Assembly: GCA_000320545.1 (NCBI GenBank)
Contig: ADNK01001927.1
Coordinates: forward strand, 87,501 to 151,500
Length of the DNA: 64,000 bases
Direction: 5' to 3'
DNA from: Bigelowiella natans CCMP2755
Taxonomy: Eukaryota; Cercozoa; Chlorarachniophyceae
Shown: positions 23,074-36,081 of the stretch, one piece after another
Layout: each line of letters begins with the position of its first letter
How positions within the stretch are numbered: position 1 is the stretch's first letter
The notes under the pieces: model-generated
What the model was told of the DNA's origin: nothing
Seen by the model: only the letters and a program-made list of their open reading frames with translations
The model's database searches: none
Position numbers and translations under genes: made by a program

Positions 23074-24642
23074 TCATGCTTCAACTTGATTCAGTGAGTT
23101 GGAGGGGAGTGCCTTCACTGAGGCGAAGTCAATGATGTCTAGTGCGTATTCATAGTTCTGATGCCAGTTACTGAGTAGCAACGTGCGAAGCCACAATTTA
23201 ATCCCTTTGTGAACTTCAGCACGAATGTCGGTAAGTAAGGTCATATTGTCTCTGCAAAAAGGCGGGCACCGTTCAAGCGGGTCATGCTTGAGTATACTGA
23301 GAATGTCGATGTTACGAGCTAGTTTGGTAAAGGCAGCCACACGTGTTTCGTGGAATTCCAATAGAGTAGAAGCAAATCCCAGCTTACCTGTATCATGTAT
23401 TTCCCAGTGTAGAAGAGAAGGCAATGGGATGTGAGAAATAGTGACGACGAAGACGACAAGTATGATGATGATGAAGATGACGATGATAATGAGCGATGGA
23501 AATATATTATATCCATGATAAAAACGATAGTAAGGCTTGAACTGCACACTTCTATCAGAGGCTGATGACTCTAGCCCTTCCCACAATAAATATGTCATTT
23601 CTGGACAAATGATCAGTTCTGCTGCAGCATCAAAAAATCTTATTCTCTCACCAAGTAAAGAAGAAATGTCCGCTCAACTAATACCAACCTTTCTCTGTCG
23701 CGATTAGTGATTTAACATGCTTCACCCATTTGTCCCTCTCGGCTTCCGAATGGCATCGAATGTGTATGGTGCGTGAAAGGCCAGTTCGTGTCGAAATACC
23801 CTTTCAAATGATAATGTTATAAGTAATGAGTCGTCGTATTCTCTAAGTGATATGGGGCCATAAATGCTGCAATACTATCCAGCAACAATGTAGCTACTGC
23901 TACAACAACAACAACAACAACTGCTACTACCTTGAACTTGAAAATCTGATTGTCCGAGCTTGGGAGAATGTAACCACCGGGGAGCAGAATGTCCATATTG
24001 TACTGCTCTTCTGCCTCCGATTTGCTCTCACTTCCACCCACCTTGCGGCATTGGAAGACCTGCAGGAGTGTATAAGTGTATGTGAGTAACTTTCTACTTG
24101 ATTTTGATATCGCATTCGATGATTATTCCTTTATTACTTATATGTTGCTTTACCCATTGTCTTCTTTCTAACCCTACACTTAAACTGACTTATCCCAACA
24201 CAGAAATAGATATCCTTGAAGATTTCCTCAACTATTACTTCAACTACTTCTACTTTACACTACTAACCGGCTTTATTGCTCCAGATTTTTTATCTTTTTT
24301 CCAAGCGACCTTGATGAAAACCTGAGCCCAGAGAGACGCATCCTTCTTGTGCACACCAGCTAGGGACTTCAGAATGAAACGAGATTTCTTATTGTCTTTG
24401 ATTTGCTGGCTGTTGAGGCGGTAGAAATATTCTTTATCTCTAAATCTATGATCTTGAGTCACATGAGAGAAGTAGCCTTTCCGCATCACGGCATTACCAA
24501 GAATGACCTACAAATTATGCGTCGAGTAAGATAACAAACAGCAACAGTAGAAAATAAAAGACGACGTCATCATCATCATCTTATTTATATAATCTATTGA
24601 TCCATGTGTCTACGTATGCATCTTCCACATTTAATATTTATT

Positions 24643-24675
<33 letters not shown>

Positions 24676-24872
24676 AACTACTACTACTACCGCATCTGCT
24701 CTGTTCTTCGCAAAGCCTGAACTAACAATCCATGATACCGCTTCAGAACCCACAAAGCACTGCTCATACTTCTTAAAATGGTATTTCCTGTCCTTGATAT
24801 CAAGCCCAGTTTCTGACTCCATTTGCGTTGCGATCTCAGCAATGACAGCTCCATATCTACACGAAACGAACA

Positions 24873-24905
<33 letters not shown>

Positions 24906-26877
24906 AAACGAAGAAGTAAGAACAAAAGCAATCAATTAGTGATTTGAACGATTGAAATATCATGTAAAACAAAATGTTGATAATTGACGCAGGCTACCGA
25001 ATAAGAATTCTTCTTTATCATCAATTTTAAAATCTTCTTATGCCATAACAACAACAACAACTACTACTACCACCACTACTCATAGTAATACCACAATCAC
25101 CACCACTTCATGCAACAATTTCCGAATATATTACTGAGTGTTATGTTGGTCTTACGTCCATTGAGTATTTCCCTGGCTTTTGGGAGTTGTTGTCGCTTCT
25201 TGTTGTTGTTGTTCCTTTTTGCTATCATCTCCTCCATCCTTCAAACCACGACTTGCCTTCTTGTTTCGTTCTGAATCCAACGAATCATGGACGAAAGCGA
25301 GTCGTTTCTTTCGACTTTGATTCATAGGTGTCGCTGGGGTGAGACTGCTTATACCCCCCCCCTCCTTACCGCTTCCTAAGGAGAATGGGTGCATGATAGG
25401 GGAATCCGAAGCTCTTGCAGATAGGATTACATCATCAATATCAGTGGTTGCGCCTTTGCCATTTGAGGCTCTAGCACTCTTTGCTCGAGAGAACGCTTCT
25501 GTCCAAGTTTTCATATCTTCAGCATTAAGCACGTGGAATTCGTAGGTCTTCGAGGAGCTGTGAGGAAGAAGGAGGTAGGCAAGAATTTCAGCATTAGTAA
25601 TGATGAATAAGAATACAAGGAGTTTTGAAAGTGTCCATGTTGAGATAAAGAGAAAGAGATGAATCGCCATTAATGCATCGAAGAATTGAGAAAGGACAAC
25701 TAAGTAATCCATACACCTTCTTCTCACCTCCTCACTCTCTGCTCTTTCTAACACATCTTCTTCTTCGACTACTATGTCGTCAATTTAGACATGATGCTTC
25801 TAATACTGCTCATGTCAACTCAACCTTTCTCATTACTTATAGCACACTACGAGGATGGAGGAGGAGGAGGAGGAGGAGGAGGAGGAGGAGGGTGTGAAAG
25901 AATTGGTAGAGCTGCAATACTACCTGGTTTTATTCATATTTTTATGCTTAAGCTGAAACACGGTGGGTTTGTTAGGAAGTGTCAGAATCTGAAGCGCAGA
26001 GATGGGAAGTTGACGAATAGCTTTGGTAGGAGCATCAGGAGTCGCCCAAGTCACCATATCAGGAAAGAGATACAGAATGCGTTGGCGCTTCATTTTCATG
26101 ATTCCAGAGGTCTTATCCACGACAAGTTTACACAGGAAGTTCCTGGTATCTATGTACTTACTTGCTTTCACACCTCTTCCTCCTCCCCCCCCCCCACCAC
26201 GACGACTAGCAGCTTCACTGTTACTGTTAAGGGAATCTAGTGCATAAGCAGCACCATGTACACCTTCATTCTTTTCTATGTCGATTAAAGATTGCGCTGC
26301 CGTTAGAAGCTCCTCCATTGATACCGGAGTTCCCTTCAAAGAAGGACGCGCCATCATCGCTTTGGTGCCGGTCACACCTTCATTCAACATATATTCCAAG
26401 GTCAGACATAGATTATTGACTCTTTGAGAGGGAGGGAGTGAGCAGCATTTATCGTAGGTGTAATCCGTACTACTCGTCAATAATATATCACCATTTTCCT
26501 CATCATGATCACCATAACTTATCTTGCTCACTACGCATTCATCATCACAAAATTAAAAGGGCATTCGTCTGCTACAACTAGTGGTACACGCACAATGTGA
26601 AATAGCTTCTGAGCCGTCTTTATCCACATAGGCTGGACATCCAAGCACTTCAAGAGCAGCATCTGATAAGTGCTGTGAGAGAGCTTTGGACATCAAATCC
26701 CCTGATCGACGTATCTTTATTTCACGGTAAAGACCATTCATTTCGTGCAAGATCTTTGAAAGCCGTGCCCAGTACCTAGGTAATTTATTAATTCGTTGTG
26801 GTAAATTGTTATACTCATTAACACCAAGCTTTTTCTTCCACACCAAAGGCAGAAAAATCATGCAAATGGTGAGGATA

Positions 26878-26913
<36 letters not shown>

Positions 26914-28134
26914 ATGACGGGGAGAATCTCTTAAAATGTCCTTTACCAGCAACAAAAAGTACGCTGTATTATATTGTCGCCTTACTTTGATTGTAACTCG
27001 TTGAGAATTGTTCTCGTTGCTTCTTGAAACATGCCGACAGAAACCCTCTGCTCACTGATGGCTTTGTTCAGCTGAAGCACAATCTTCTGATCCAGACATT
27101 TAAGATAGAGCGGGGCACCTTGAAGGAGGAAACGTGTCTGTATTTTGGTTGCCTCATTTATCATCGCTAACACTTTCTCCTCTTTCTTCGCAGCAAAAAG
27201 CTGTTTTTCTTTCTCATCCTGAGTTCAAAAGATAGCATAGGCGTCAAAACAATGTAGCAGCATCAGCAGCACTCAGGCAACAAGCCAGAAACACTATAGA
27301 TTCAATAAAAACCAAGATTTACGCGCTTTAAGCACCAGATAAAGAAAATCTAATTGAATCATCCACGCATAGGAAAATGCAGGGAAGGGAAAAACCTTAA
27401 TTTCACCCTTAGCCTTTTCTGCCATCTCAATAGCTCCGAATTTATCTTCGAAAATTTTGGCTTCGTTGTGAAACAGGATAGGACTTTTCTCCTCTCTTGG
27501 CATTAGATGAAGCATCATCTTCTTTGACACATTCCACTCCAAGTGAATATTGTACCTTGAGAGTGGGATATGATCCATGATAGCAGCACAGTGAGATAGA
27601 TGATAACGATATGGTGGAGGAAGAAGAAAATAAGTACCAGAAAAGAAAAAGGTAACAAATTATAGATTGAATAAATCATAGAAAAATAGAAAAGGTTGCC
27701 GAAATGATAAGATGAACAAGGTAAGTAACATGAGACTAAATTTGCCGTCCTTCCTCTCACCCCTCGATTTGAATCAATCAAAGTTGATGAATCTCTCTTT
27801 TATTTTCGTAAAAATGGAACGAATGTATAGTGGATAAGAAAGAAACCAAACACAAATAACGGCAACAGCAGCAACAAAATCATGTCAAAATATTTACTTC
27901 TTGCCCATTTCGTCGCTCGCCTTGAGCATTTTCTTTTCCATAGCAACAATTTCAAATTTCCGTTTGTTGGCACTTCCCGATCGTGCTAGCTTAATTTGCT
28001 GATACTGAACCAACTCAAGTTCACCTGCAATATTCCACACCCACCATCGTCCTTTCAATGAATCATTGTATCCTTGATACCTAAGAAGAAGAAGAAGAAG
28101 AAGAATAGGAATAGGAAGAAACAATGTTAAATAT

Positions 28135-28165
<31 letters not shown>

Positions 28166-29868
28166 CCAATGCTACTTCTACTGCTGCTGCTGCTGCAGTA
28201 GTAACAGCTGCTGAGCTAACCTTCCATCGATGAAATAGATGCCATCAAGTCCCTCCACATGTACTGGAGTGTTGGCATCGAATGCTGGTCCAAGATCGTT
28301 GTTACTAACACTATCATTGGTGCTGGTAGTAGCAGTAGCTTTATGCTCCTTCTCGTCTGCGTTGCCCGAAGAATTAGCACCTTTCTCGGCGTGCTCTGCA
28401 TCATCACCATCTTTTCCTCCATTTTTATTCTTATCGTTCTCGCCACTGTGATCATGGTCTCCCTCTTCTTGGATAGCGGCAAATCTTGATCCTTTTTTGA
28501 CTCGTCGTAGCTGTTGTTTTCGCACAGAGTAGAGCGTGGAGATACTCAAGCGTTTGACGTTGATGTAAGAAAAGAATCGTTGGATCTTAATCAAGGCACG
28601 TACAACACGTGCAAGTGATTCTCGTGCTTTAATGATCTTGAGTCCCTCGGTATGAGCTTTGCTCTTCAAATTTGCTTTGAGCTGAGTACCCATCCATGAA
28701 TGCTGACACACCTGAGCGGGAGTCAGTCGCTTTTGTGGTTCCACAATGAACATCTTAGAGATGAGGTCTTGTGCGTCTGCAGAGACGTTTTTCCAGTGTC
28801 TGATGATTGATAGATGATGATGAGTGATGATGATGATGATGATGATGCGAAATGGACAAGCAGACCATGTGCAATCAACGAGAGGGTGAGTGAAAGAAGG
28901 GAAGAGGGAGAAAGCAAGAAAAGAGAATGGAATCACGGGTAGAAATCAAAACAGAAATATTTAAAATAAAGACCTTCAAATTGAACTATTATGCTGTTAT
29001 CAATTACTCTCTCCTCTCATTCTTCTCAATAAAGTGGTATAGTTACTTCTCTGGAAATTTATAAATTCCGTTGCGAATAAGCTCGTAGAGTTGTCTTCGA
29101 TCCTTAGCGTAGAATGGGGGCCGTCCGCTCAGCATGACGTACAAAATAACACCAAGAGACCACACGTCACACTGGCCGGTATAACGAGGCCCATCGATGA
29201 CCTCTGGGGCAAGATACAATGGTGTTCCACAAGCTGATCTTGCAAACTTTTCTCCCGCTGCCAAGTGCTTGGCCACACCAAAATCCACAATAACAATATC
29301 TGAATCCGGATTCGGAGTGCGGTACCTTATGATGGTAATATATTAATATATAATAATATGTTATTGCACTATATGTAGCGCTTATTACATATTGCTCATC
29401 TTATTTCTCTACCATTACCAATATCACATCATTGTTTACTACTACTAGATCTTGTCTTCATACATGAGGTTTTCAGGCTTTAAGTCTCGATGGATGATTC
29501 CGATCTTATGCAAATAACTCAATGTTGAAGCAACAATCCTCACAATACGAGCTGCTTCTTGCTCGCCGAAATGATCAATACTGGAAATTCGATCTAGCAA
29601 GTTGCCCCCCTACAGAACAATAACAACAATAATAAAAACAGTAAAAATAAGAATATCAATAATGATAATTGTAAAATGAACAATATGGTCATCATTCAAG
29701 GGGTAAGTTCGGAGTGGATGCGGTAGGGGCGCTGATGGTGGAGTATATCAGTCTCTAAAACAGAGGAAGGAAAAAGATATTTCTTTCTCATGTAAAAATA
29801 AACAATTCCCCAAAATCATTTGCATTTAAATTATATTAATATATGTGTGTATATAGTGTGTGTATATA

Positions 29869-29906
<38 letters not shown>

Positions 29907-30556
29907 TATATTGTATGTATATCATTTCATATATTGCATGTGGAATAGAATAGAAGTGAAAGTATATCGTTACAGCTCGCATTCTTACTTCCAAGAGCTC
30001 AAGAACTAAGCACACAGCTTGCGGTGTTGGCACGACTTCAAATAGGCGACAGCAGTTTCGGTGATGAATGCTTCTCATTATTTCAATTTCGGTTTCGAGA
30101 TATCTAACAATATTAACACCAATAAATTATCGTAACCTCATAAGCTACTACGAGGAGAACTTAAAAGAGCAGTAATAGTAAAATAAATCATTGAAACAAA
30201 AGCTAGCACCGTTAGTTGTGTGAATCATCATCATCGTCAACAATATCACATTTCTTCAGTCCAAATAATTGGGTTAATATATATAATCTCGTTCATTATA
30301 TCAGTTATTGTACTATTTATGGTTATTATTATTAAGCAACTTACGCTTCCGAGTGAGAAGAGAGCTTGTTCTTCTTGATGAATTTGCATGCTCGTGTTTC
30401 TCCAGTAGCCTTAGTCTCCACCTTGAGTACTTTTCCAAAAGCGCCTTCTCCAAGTTTCTCGCCAATTATATACCTAGTGGTAGATAGATCATGATCATGG
30501 TGTATCATCATCAATTGAACCATGTTGAGGGTGGGGGGGAGGGGGGAGGGGGGAGA

Positions 30557-30596
<40 letters not shown>

Positions 30597-32374
30597 ATAG
30601 GGCCTATTATATCTCTAGATCTTAGTATCGTTCTTCTTGTTGTTCTTCTTCTTGTTCTTACTTCTGTCGTATCTCTCTTAGGGGATCGAATCGGCAGTTT
30701 TTGGCCTGTGTCCATGCCCTCTCCAGTATGCCCACTGACTCTTTTGACCCATACTGCTTGCCGTACTCAAGAGGGTCTCTCCCACTCAGATCTTTGCTGG
30801 TAAAATCGGCACCTGCTGTAAGAAGACATCGAAGGGCTGCTACGTTGTTCGTACGTGCTGCAAAATGGAGAGGAGTTTTCCCAGCGACTGCGGGAAGTTG
30901 AATATCTGCCTTAGCAGAGATGAGAAGCTGGATACTATCAGCGGCAAGCTTTGCAGCTGCATAGCACAACGGCGTGACCCCTTCTAGCTGCTCGGAGACC
31001 TTATTGACGTCCTTATCGTACTTGAGAACTATCTGAAGCATGCGCGTATCTCCATACCTATGTTGTTATTATTTGTATGACAATAGAAGTTATCACAATG
31101 CTGCATTTCATTCATATAAAAAGGTTAATACACAAATACGACAACAGACACCTAAAACGAAAAAAGAATAAGTGTGCTCAGTATTATGTTATTACAGAAG
31201 TGAAAGTTCCAACGGTGTCTTCTGATCCTTCCCCTGAACGTGTACTCTAGCCCCACTCGTGAGAATAGTTTGCACGGCTTCAAACGACTGCGAGCAACAT
31301 GCTACGAGGAGAGGAGTCATATCATCGAATGGAGAATTATTGCTCGCATCATCGTTATTGCTTTTCCCCTCTCGTCCGCCAATAGATTTAACTCGAAGCT
31401 CCAAGTCAGCGCCAGCCTTTACCAAAAGGCCGACCGCCGAGGCATTATCAGTCTCAGCAGCAATATGAAGCGGAGCCATTCCTTCGTGATCTGATAGTAT
31501 TAAAGAAGACGTTTGCACGATTGTTTGCGATTCAAAACCATTGTAGCTGAGATATGAACAATACTAACACCTTGTTTGTTGATATTCGCCTTCATCTTGA
31601 TTAACACCTCTGCTGCAGCAATCTGCCCCTTCGTCACAGCTGTTTTGAATGCACATCACAGCTTATTTTAACATCAATTTCATGATACTTACTCCCTATG
31701 AAGAAATGAGGATACAGGGTGCGAACGATTTTTTTAGATTTGCTGCAAATGTACCTCGTAGTAATGCTGTTTGTCCGAATATGTCCTCAGCCTCTAAACT
31801 TGCTCCTACAAGGAAGGCAACGGTGGAAATCAAGACGCAAATAATGGTAATAGGGAGATTCAAGATTTCTACACAAAGCTTTTCTTATATTCTTCTGTCT
31901 CTATATCCTTTTTTGTCCACCGCGACCACCCCCCTCTTATGATGATTGTCTTTCTACCATTTTTGTGGAGGACTAACAGAGTCTCGATGTTCCCTAAATA
32001 GTTTACACGGTAGGACAATGATGAAATACGTTCTGCATTCTTTCATCGACAGTAGTAACGAATCTAAAAAAATGTGATAGTTACAAAAATACGATTTGAT
32101 ACCTCTTTGGCTGGCAAACATCAAAGCTGTTCGATTTCCAGTTGGCTCATCGCTCATGCTATTCAAGTCAGCTTTTGCATTTAACAGCTCCTGTACCTGT
32201 GCAACCCAGAGGATCCACACAAAAGAACCGTACTCAAAAAATGGTATGATATGGGCTGCAGAAAATCTAACTATTGGCTAATTTTAAAAGAGACACTTAA
32301 AATCACATGCAACAAACCTTCCCAATGTTTCCATTGAGTGCAGCGAGGTGCAACTGCTTGTTCTGGTCCCCCAT
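23074..32374 (-). CDS. Ankyrin-repeat protein kinase with PH-DEP-PH tail, 24 exons (single-gene model)
   Basis: Exons: 32374-32318, 32196-32103, 31993-31958, 31805-31755, 31639-31571, 31490-31196, 31057-30662, 30473-30345, 30103-29989, 29609-29464, 29325-29047, 28799-28221, 28080-27898, 27555-27396, 27218-26986, 26775-26594, 26530-25924, 25557-25156, 24856-24691, 24507-24322, 24059-23931, 23800-23689, 23621-23550, 23387-23074; 1663 aa, all phases fit. Residues 1-333 are ankyrin repeats (LHLAALNGNIG, APLHIAAE, TPLHFAARTNN). About 333-600 is a complete CaMK-like kinase: GEGAFGKV, ACKF Lys, HRDLKPEN, DFG, APE. Then an IQ-like IKIQRFFSYINVKR, an acidic linker and a helical region of unknown family. 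About 1125-1232 is a PH domain, 1338-1430 a DEP domain (QCFVGSEAVSWIV, GNAVMRKGYFSHV), 1455-1540 a second PH (CHSEAERDKWVKHV). PH-DEP-PH is the pleckstrin layout. No EF hands. If the 26531-26593 intron is not used, two proteins result. Confidence 0.75.
26531..26593 (-). other. Proposed 63-nt intron that fuses kinase and PH-DEP-PH parts
   Basis: On the minus strand a GTGCGT donor follows CACATT and a GCGTAG acceptor precedes TGAGCAAG. Splicing removes the TAA at 26555-26553 and keeps phase 1 on both sides. Without it the kinase reading frame ends at 26553 (...RRMPF, stop), and the next reading frame continues in the same frame only a few bases later with no good ATG for about 47 codons. Both facts favour one transcript, but only a cDNA can prove the splice. 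Confidence 0.5.
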
Positions 32375-32861
32375 TTGTCACCGAATTCAACTTTTTCAAT
32401 CACTTGGCTGAACTTAACGAAAATTCTTCTTGTCTTTCCAGTCGCAATCGTTCGGGGTAGTTCTTGTTGATGTATACGAGGATTAGATAGGTTGAGAGGA
32501 GGAGGAGGAGGATTGGGGGGCCTTAAGCCTAGATATACTTCGTTCAATGGTTATAAATGCGGTTTGCCAGATGCGACTTAAAAATAATATACGTTTTATT
32601 CCTACGACGATGCCAAAGAAAATGGAAACGGAAGATCAAATCTGGAAATCAGTCGAAATCCTAGGAAATCATGCAAAATCGCCACAAACTACCGGGGGTC
32701 AAAATGCCATCCCACGGAACAAGTGATGTTTTGCGGAGATTGCGGAGCTGTTCCCGAAGTGCTGTGTGGTTACCTCTGGAGAGTCTCCAGAGATTCCATT
32801 CATGTTGAGCACTGACGAGCTGATTGGTTGGGGAAGCCGGAAACACTTCGTTCCTTCACTG
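32375..32861. promoter_or_regulatory. 5' region of the large signalling gene
   Basis: This stretch should hold the promoter and 5' UTR of the minus-strand gene. It includes a short (CCT)n-like tract (32495-32515 on the plus strand GGAGGAGG). The last ~200 bp change to island composition. No promoter motif could be fixed. Confidence 0.35.
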
Positions 32862-32922
32862 CAAGTGTCTTGCAACACTTTGGAAATGTAGTTCTTCATC
32901 ATTGTTTCATTGTTTCATTGTT
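32862..32922 (-). repeat. Island end motif, copy 1
   Basis: Read on the minus strand: (GAAACAAT)n, GATGAAGAACTACATTTCC, AAAGTGTTGCAAGACACTTGC. The same block occurs at 35979, 37074 and 62341. It marks the left edge of the 32.8-37.1 kb island. Confidence 0.8.
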
Positions 32923-33659
32923 TCCTTCATTCATTCATGTCATTCCGGCTTCACTTGCACACTGCTACCACTGCTTTTCACATTTTTCTTCTTCTTCGAC
33001 CACCACGTGACAACGTTGGGACCACACCACTCGGCTCGTTCGACAGCATGCGTGCTTGCTGAGTGAGGAACGTCGAAGTGATCACGACCACCAGTGACTA
33101 GACGAACCAATCAATCAATCAATCATTCCATTGTGCATCTCCAGATCGGCGCGTTGTGAGCACCAGAGCCAGAGAGGCAGAGAGCACTGAAGCACTGACA
33201 AATCCAGAAATGACTGCTGCGTGCAGTGCTTGCTGGCTTGCATCGATTTCAGTTGGGGTGTGTGGCTGGCGTTGTGTGCCGGTTGCACGCACTTCAGCGT
33301 GCACTGTGCAAAATTGCAAGTCATCCGCAACGGTGCTTTGCTTTTTCGCAGAGGTGCCGTGTGCAACACCACACGAGCGCATGCAATGTGACTGGCTAGC
33401 CAGCATGGCTCCGATCAAGCAGTCGTGAAATGGTCATGATGTGCATGACATGCGTGACACACACTGTGTCCATGGTGAGCAGATGTGTCGATCAGAAGCC
33501 TGCAGCTAGAGCCCCTGATCAAATCACAAAATCCATGTGCACAAGAACACAAAAACCCAAAGACACCACAACAAAGCCGGCGCACACTCCAGTTTTGTCT
33601 TCTGATTCCAAAAAAAAACATCTTTGTTCGGCTGTGTCCATTTGTCTTGTCCAGCATGA
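32923..33659. other. Repeat-island sequence without recognisable gene
   Basis: CA/TG-rich, CpG-containing sequence between the end motif and the mobile unit starting at 33660. Short frames without domains. Confidence 0.45.
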
Positions 33660-34143
33660 GTTGATGCATTTGAAAGCATCTGCATCTTGTCGTCGACATC
33701 GATGTGGTGGAGCCCTCGAATCAAAGGCCATGTCGTGTGCGCACGTGCGCTGCACACGACCAGACGAACATGTGCAGTTGCGCTCGTTTCTGCACAATTG
33801 CAACTTGTGTGCGAAGCACATGCGAACACCATGTCAGCTTGGATTGCAAAACCAATGTGACACCATCACGAATTGAAATTGTCAAATTGTGAGAAGAAAC
33901 GCTGATTGAAGCTGAAACAAAGAAAAGCACGGACCACTGCGCATGCTGCACAACATCGACGAGAGGATACAGATGCTTTCAAATGCATGAAACGTGAAAC
34001 AGATGAAGAATGGCAGAGACAAACAGATGTGATGCGCAAGCGCTGCGGCCGCTGCTTTGCACAGCCACAACATTGGGACGATCAGGAGGATGACCATTGA
34101 AAATGTTCAAATCACTGTCATGGACATGTGACACAATGTGCAC
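33660..34143 (+). repeat. Mobile flank unit, copy 1 (inverted relative to 40343-40808)
   Basis: The reverse complement of this block aligns over its whole length with 40343-40808 (for example GCAGCGGCCGCAGCGCTT and ATGTCGACGACAAGATGC are shared exactly). Part of it (34020-34130) also aligns directly with 42193-42295. It precedes the LINE reverse transcriptase remnant. Confidence 0.8.
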
Positions 34144-34305
34144 ATGTGTGCACACATGCATGCATGCATGTGCACGGCAGATCAATTTCACTTCTCCAAA
34201 TCACTTCGAAAGTCGAAGACAAATTGCTAGATTGGTTCACAGGTTGAACTTCGACTGCGTGAAGCCATCCCACCAGAGAAGCTGAGCAAATGTCAATGCG
34301 CTTTC

Positions 34306-35995
34306 GTGAAGAACAGGTCATGCGAGACAGCACTGACCAGAATGACTCAGCGGATCGAAGACGGCATGTTTGACAAAAAACTAGTCGGCATCGTGCTGTT
34401 CACTGACGCATCAAAAGCTCACCCCAAAGCCTGGCATTCAGGAATGGTGCGGAAACTGAGCACAAAGTGTGGTGCAAGGGGATGCCCACTTCTGTGGATC
34501 GATGACTGGCTGAGGGAGCGCACTGCCAGATTCAAACTTGGCAGCATGCCATCACAACACACGCAACTGCAAAGCGGCGCACCTGAAGGATCCTCTCTCA
34601 GCTGCCATTTGTTCATCACCCACTGCAACACGTGCGAGCACATCAAACTTGCTGATCACCAGACACATTGCGACGTTGTCACCCCACGTGAACCATTTGC
34701 ACCATCCCGCTGGGGGGAAATGCAAACCAGGCTGCAAAAAGATCCAACAAACGTGACAACCTGGTGCACAAAGTGGCGAATGAGATTCAATGGGGAAAGG
34801 AGTGGACACCCACCAATGTGCAGGAGGAAGGATGCACACAAAAAACAAGCCTTGTGGAACACGACACCCAACCTGCAAGGAAAAATGAAAACAAAAGAAT
34901 GTGGTGAATGTTTGGGACTGTGGTTTGACGAAAGATCAACTTTCGAAAAACACGCCCTTGCTGCACACGTGAAGCTGCAGAAAAAGAGAAGATTTTTGCT
35001 CAGGCTGTGTTCCACACGATCTCACATGCCATTCAATGTGAGATTGAAGTTTTGCAACACGTGATTCACAGCCACAAGCAGACGTGTCGCACCCATGTGG
35101 AGGTCCAAGAAAAACCTCAAAGTGAAGCAGCTGGATTCCGTGGAATCACAAACACTCAAAAGAGTGCTGGGATCACCAGGATGCACATCCAACGACACAC
35201 CCCATGTGTCAGCGGCCGCAACATTGCCACCACGTTGTTGTCGCACACAAGTTCAATGCACCAAGACATGGTTGCGAACCAATGCATGGGTGGAGGATGT
35301 TGCTGGCAACGGACACGTGGTGGAGGAAGAAGTGCTCAATTGGAGCTCTTTCGGATGCCACATTGAATCCTTGCTGGATGGAACACAAATGGCACAACAC
35401 AACTGGGTCGTGGAACAGAGTGTCCTTGTGCCACCGACTCAGTTTGATCACGACCAAATTGCTTGGAGCGGAACACCCCACAACACGTGCCACCAATGAG
35501 ACACTGAAAAGGAAATCAAGTGCACAAAACAAAACGATCATGCGGAACGCCGCATCCAACTTCAAAACAAATTGGAGCACAGAGGGAACCAAGGCCATGC
35601 ACTTGAAAAACCTCAACTTCATGCCTGGCTCTCGGACAACAGGAATCACATTGAAGCTGCCAAGCATTGCCACATCATGGATGCGCGCCACTTGTGGTGT
35701 TGGCAATCTTGGAACGTTTCTGCTGTCCAGAGGACAACGCTCAAAACTCGAAGCGACATGCGATGTGTGCAATGCATTGCAAGACATGGACCACGTTCTG
35801 CAATGCAGGAAACACGGACCACAGAAACTCAGATTTGACAAACAACTGGCGGCGATCATGGATCGCAATGATGAGACCACGCGTCTCACAACCGCAGAGA
35901 AAACAAGTCGAGAATTCTTTTCGGGGGAACGACAAAGTGTGAGAAAAATTGTGGTCAGCAGATCCAGATCCAGAACAATGAACAATGAACAATGA
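34306..35995 (+). mobile_element. Dead non-LTR retrotransposon (LINE family A), reverse transcriptase end, copy 1
   Basis: Frame 34306-35064 shows RT domain landmarks: FTDASKAHPKAWH (the DxSKAFD-x-[VI]WH block), LLWIDDWLRERTARFKLG, QSGAPEGSSLSCHLF (the SGVPQGSVLGPLLF block) and a thumb TWCTKWRMRFN. The catalytic YADD box is degraded to LADH, so the enzyme would be inactive. A TGA at 35062-35064 interrupts the frame where copy 2 has TGG; the frame then runs to 35499. A third frame (35204-35995) carries the C-terminal CDVCNALQDMDHVLQC knuckle, so a frameshift separates it; that frameshift is shared with copy 2. No 5' ORF is recognisable. The 3' end is followed by (GAACAAT)n and the island end motif. 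Confidence 0.8.
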
Positions 35996-36081
35996 TGAAG
36001 AACTGCATTTCCAAAATGCAACAAGACACTTGCAGTGCACGAAACGAAGTGCCTCGAACTGACTTCAGTGAGGACTGTCTG
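35979..36081 (+). repeat. Island end motif, copy 2, with extended tail
   Basis: (GAACAAT)3, then GATGAAGAACTGCATTTCC, then CAAGACACTTGCAG and CGAACTGACTTCAGTGAGGA. The part after 36048 is shared with 62409-62440. It follows LINE copy 1 directly and may be its 3' UTR and tail. Confidence 0.75.

Noticed and set aside
18886-26555. Stop-codon reassignment (TAA/TAG read as Gln), suggested by the TAG inside the kinase remnant and the TAA between kinase and PH parts
   Set aside because: More than 1000 codons of the kinase gene, and the YrdC, PUB-CAP and transporter genes, encode Gln only by CAA/CAG with no in-frame TAA/TAG. Truncation and a 63-nt intron explain the two cases.
29455-29475. Kinase exon 10 running into an in-frame TAG after EDKI
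   Set aside because: An upstream GTATGA donor at 29463 joins in phase to the next exon and yields the usual NLM-YRTPNPDSD sequence before DFG.
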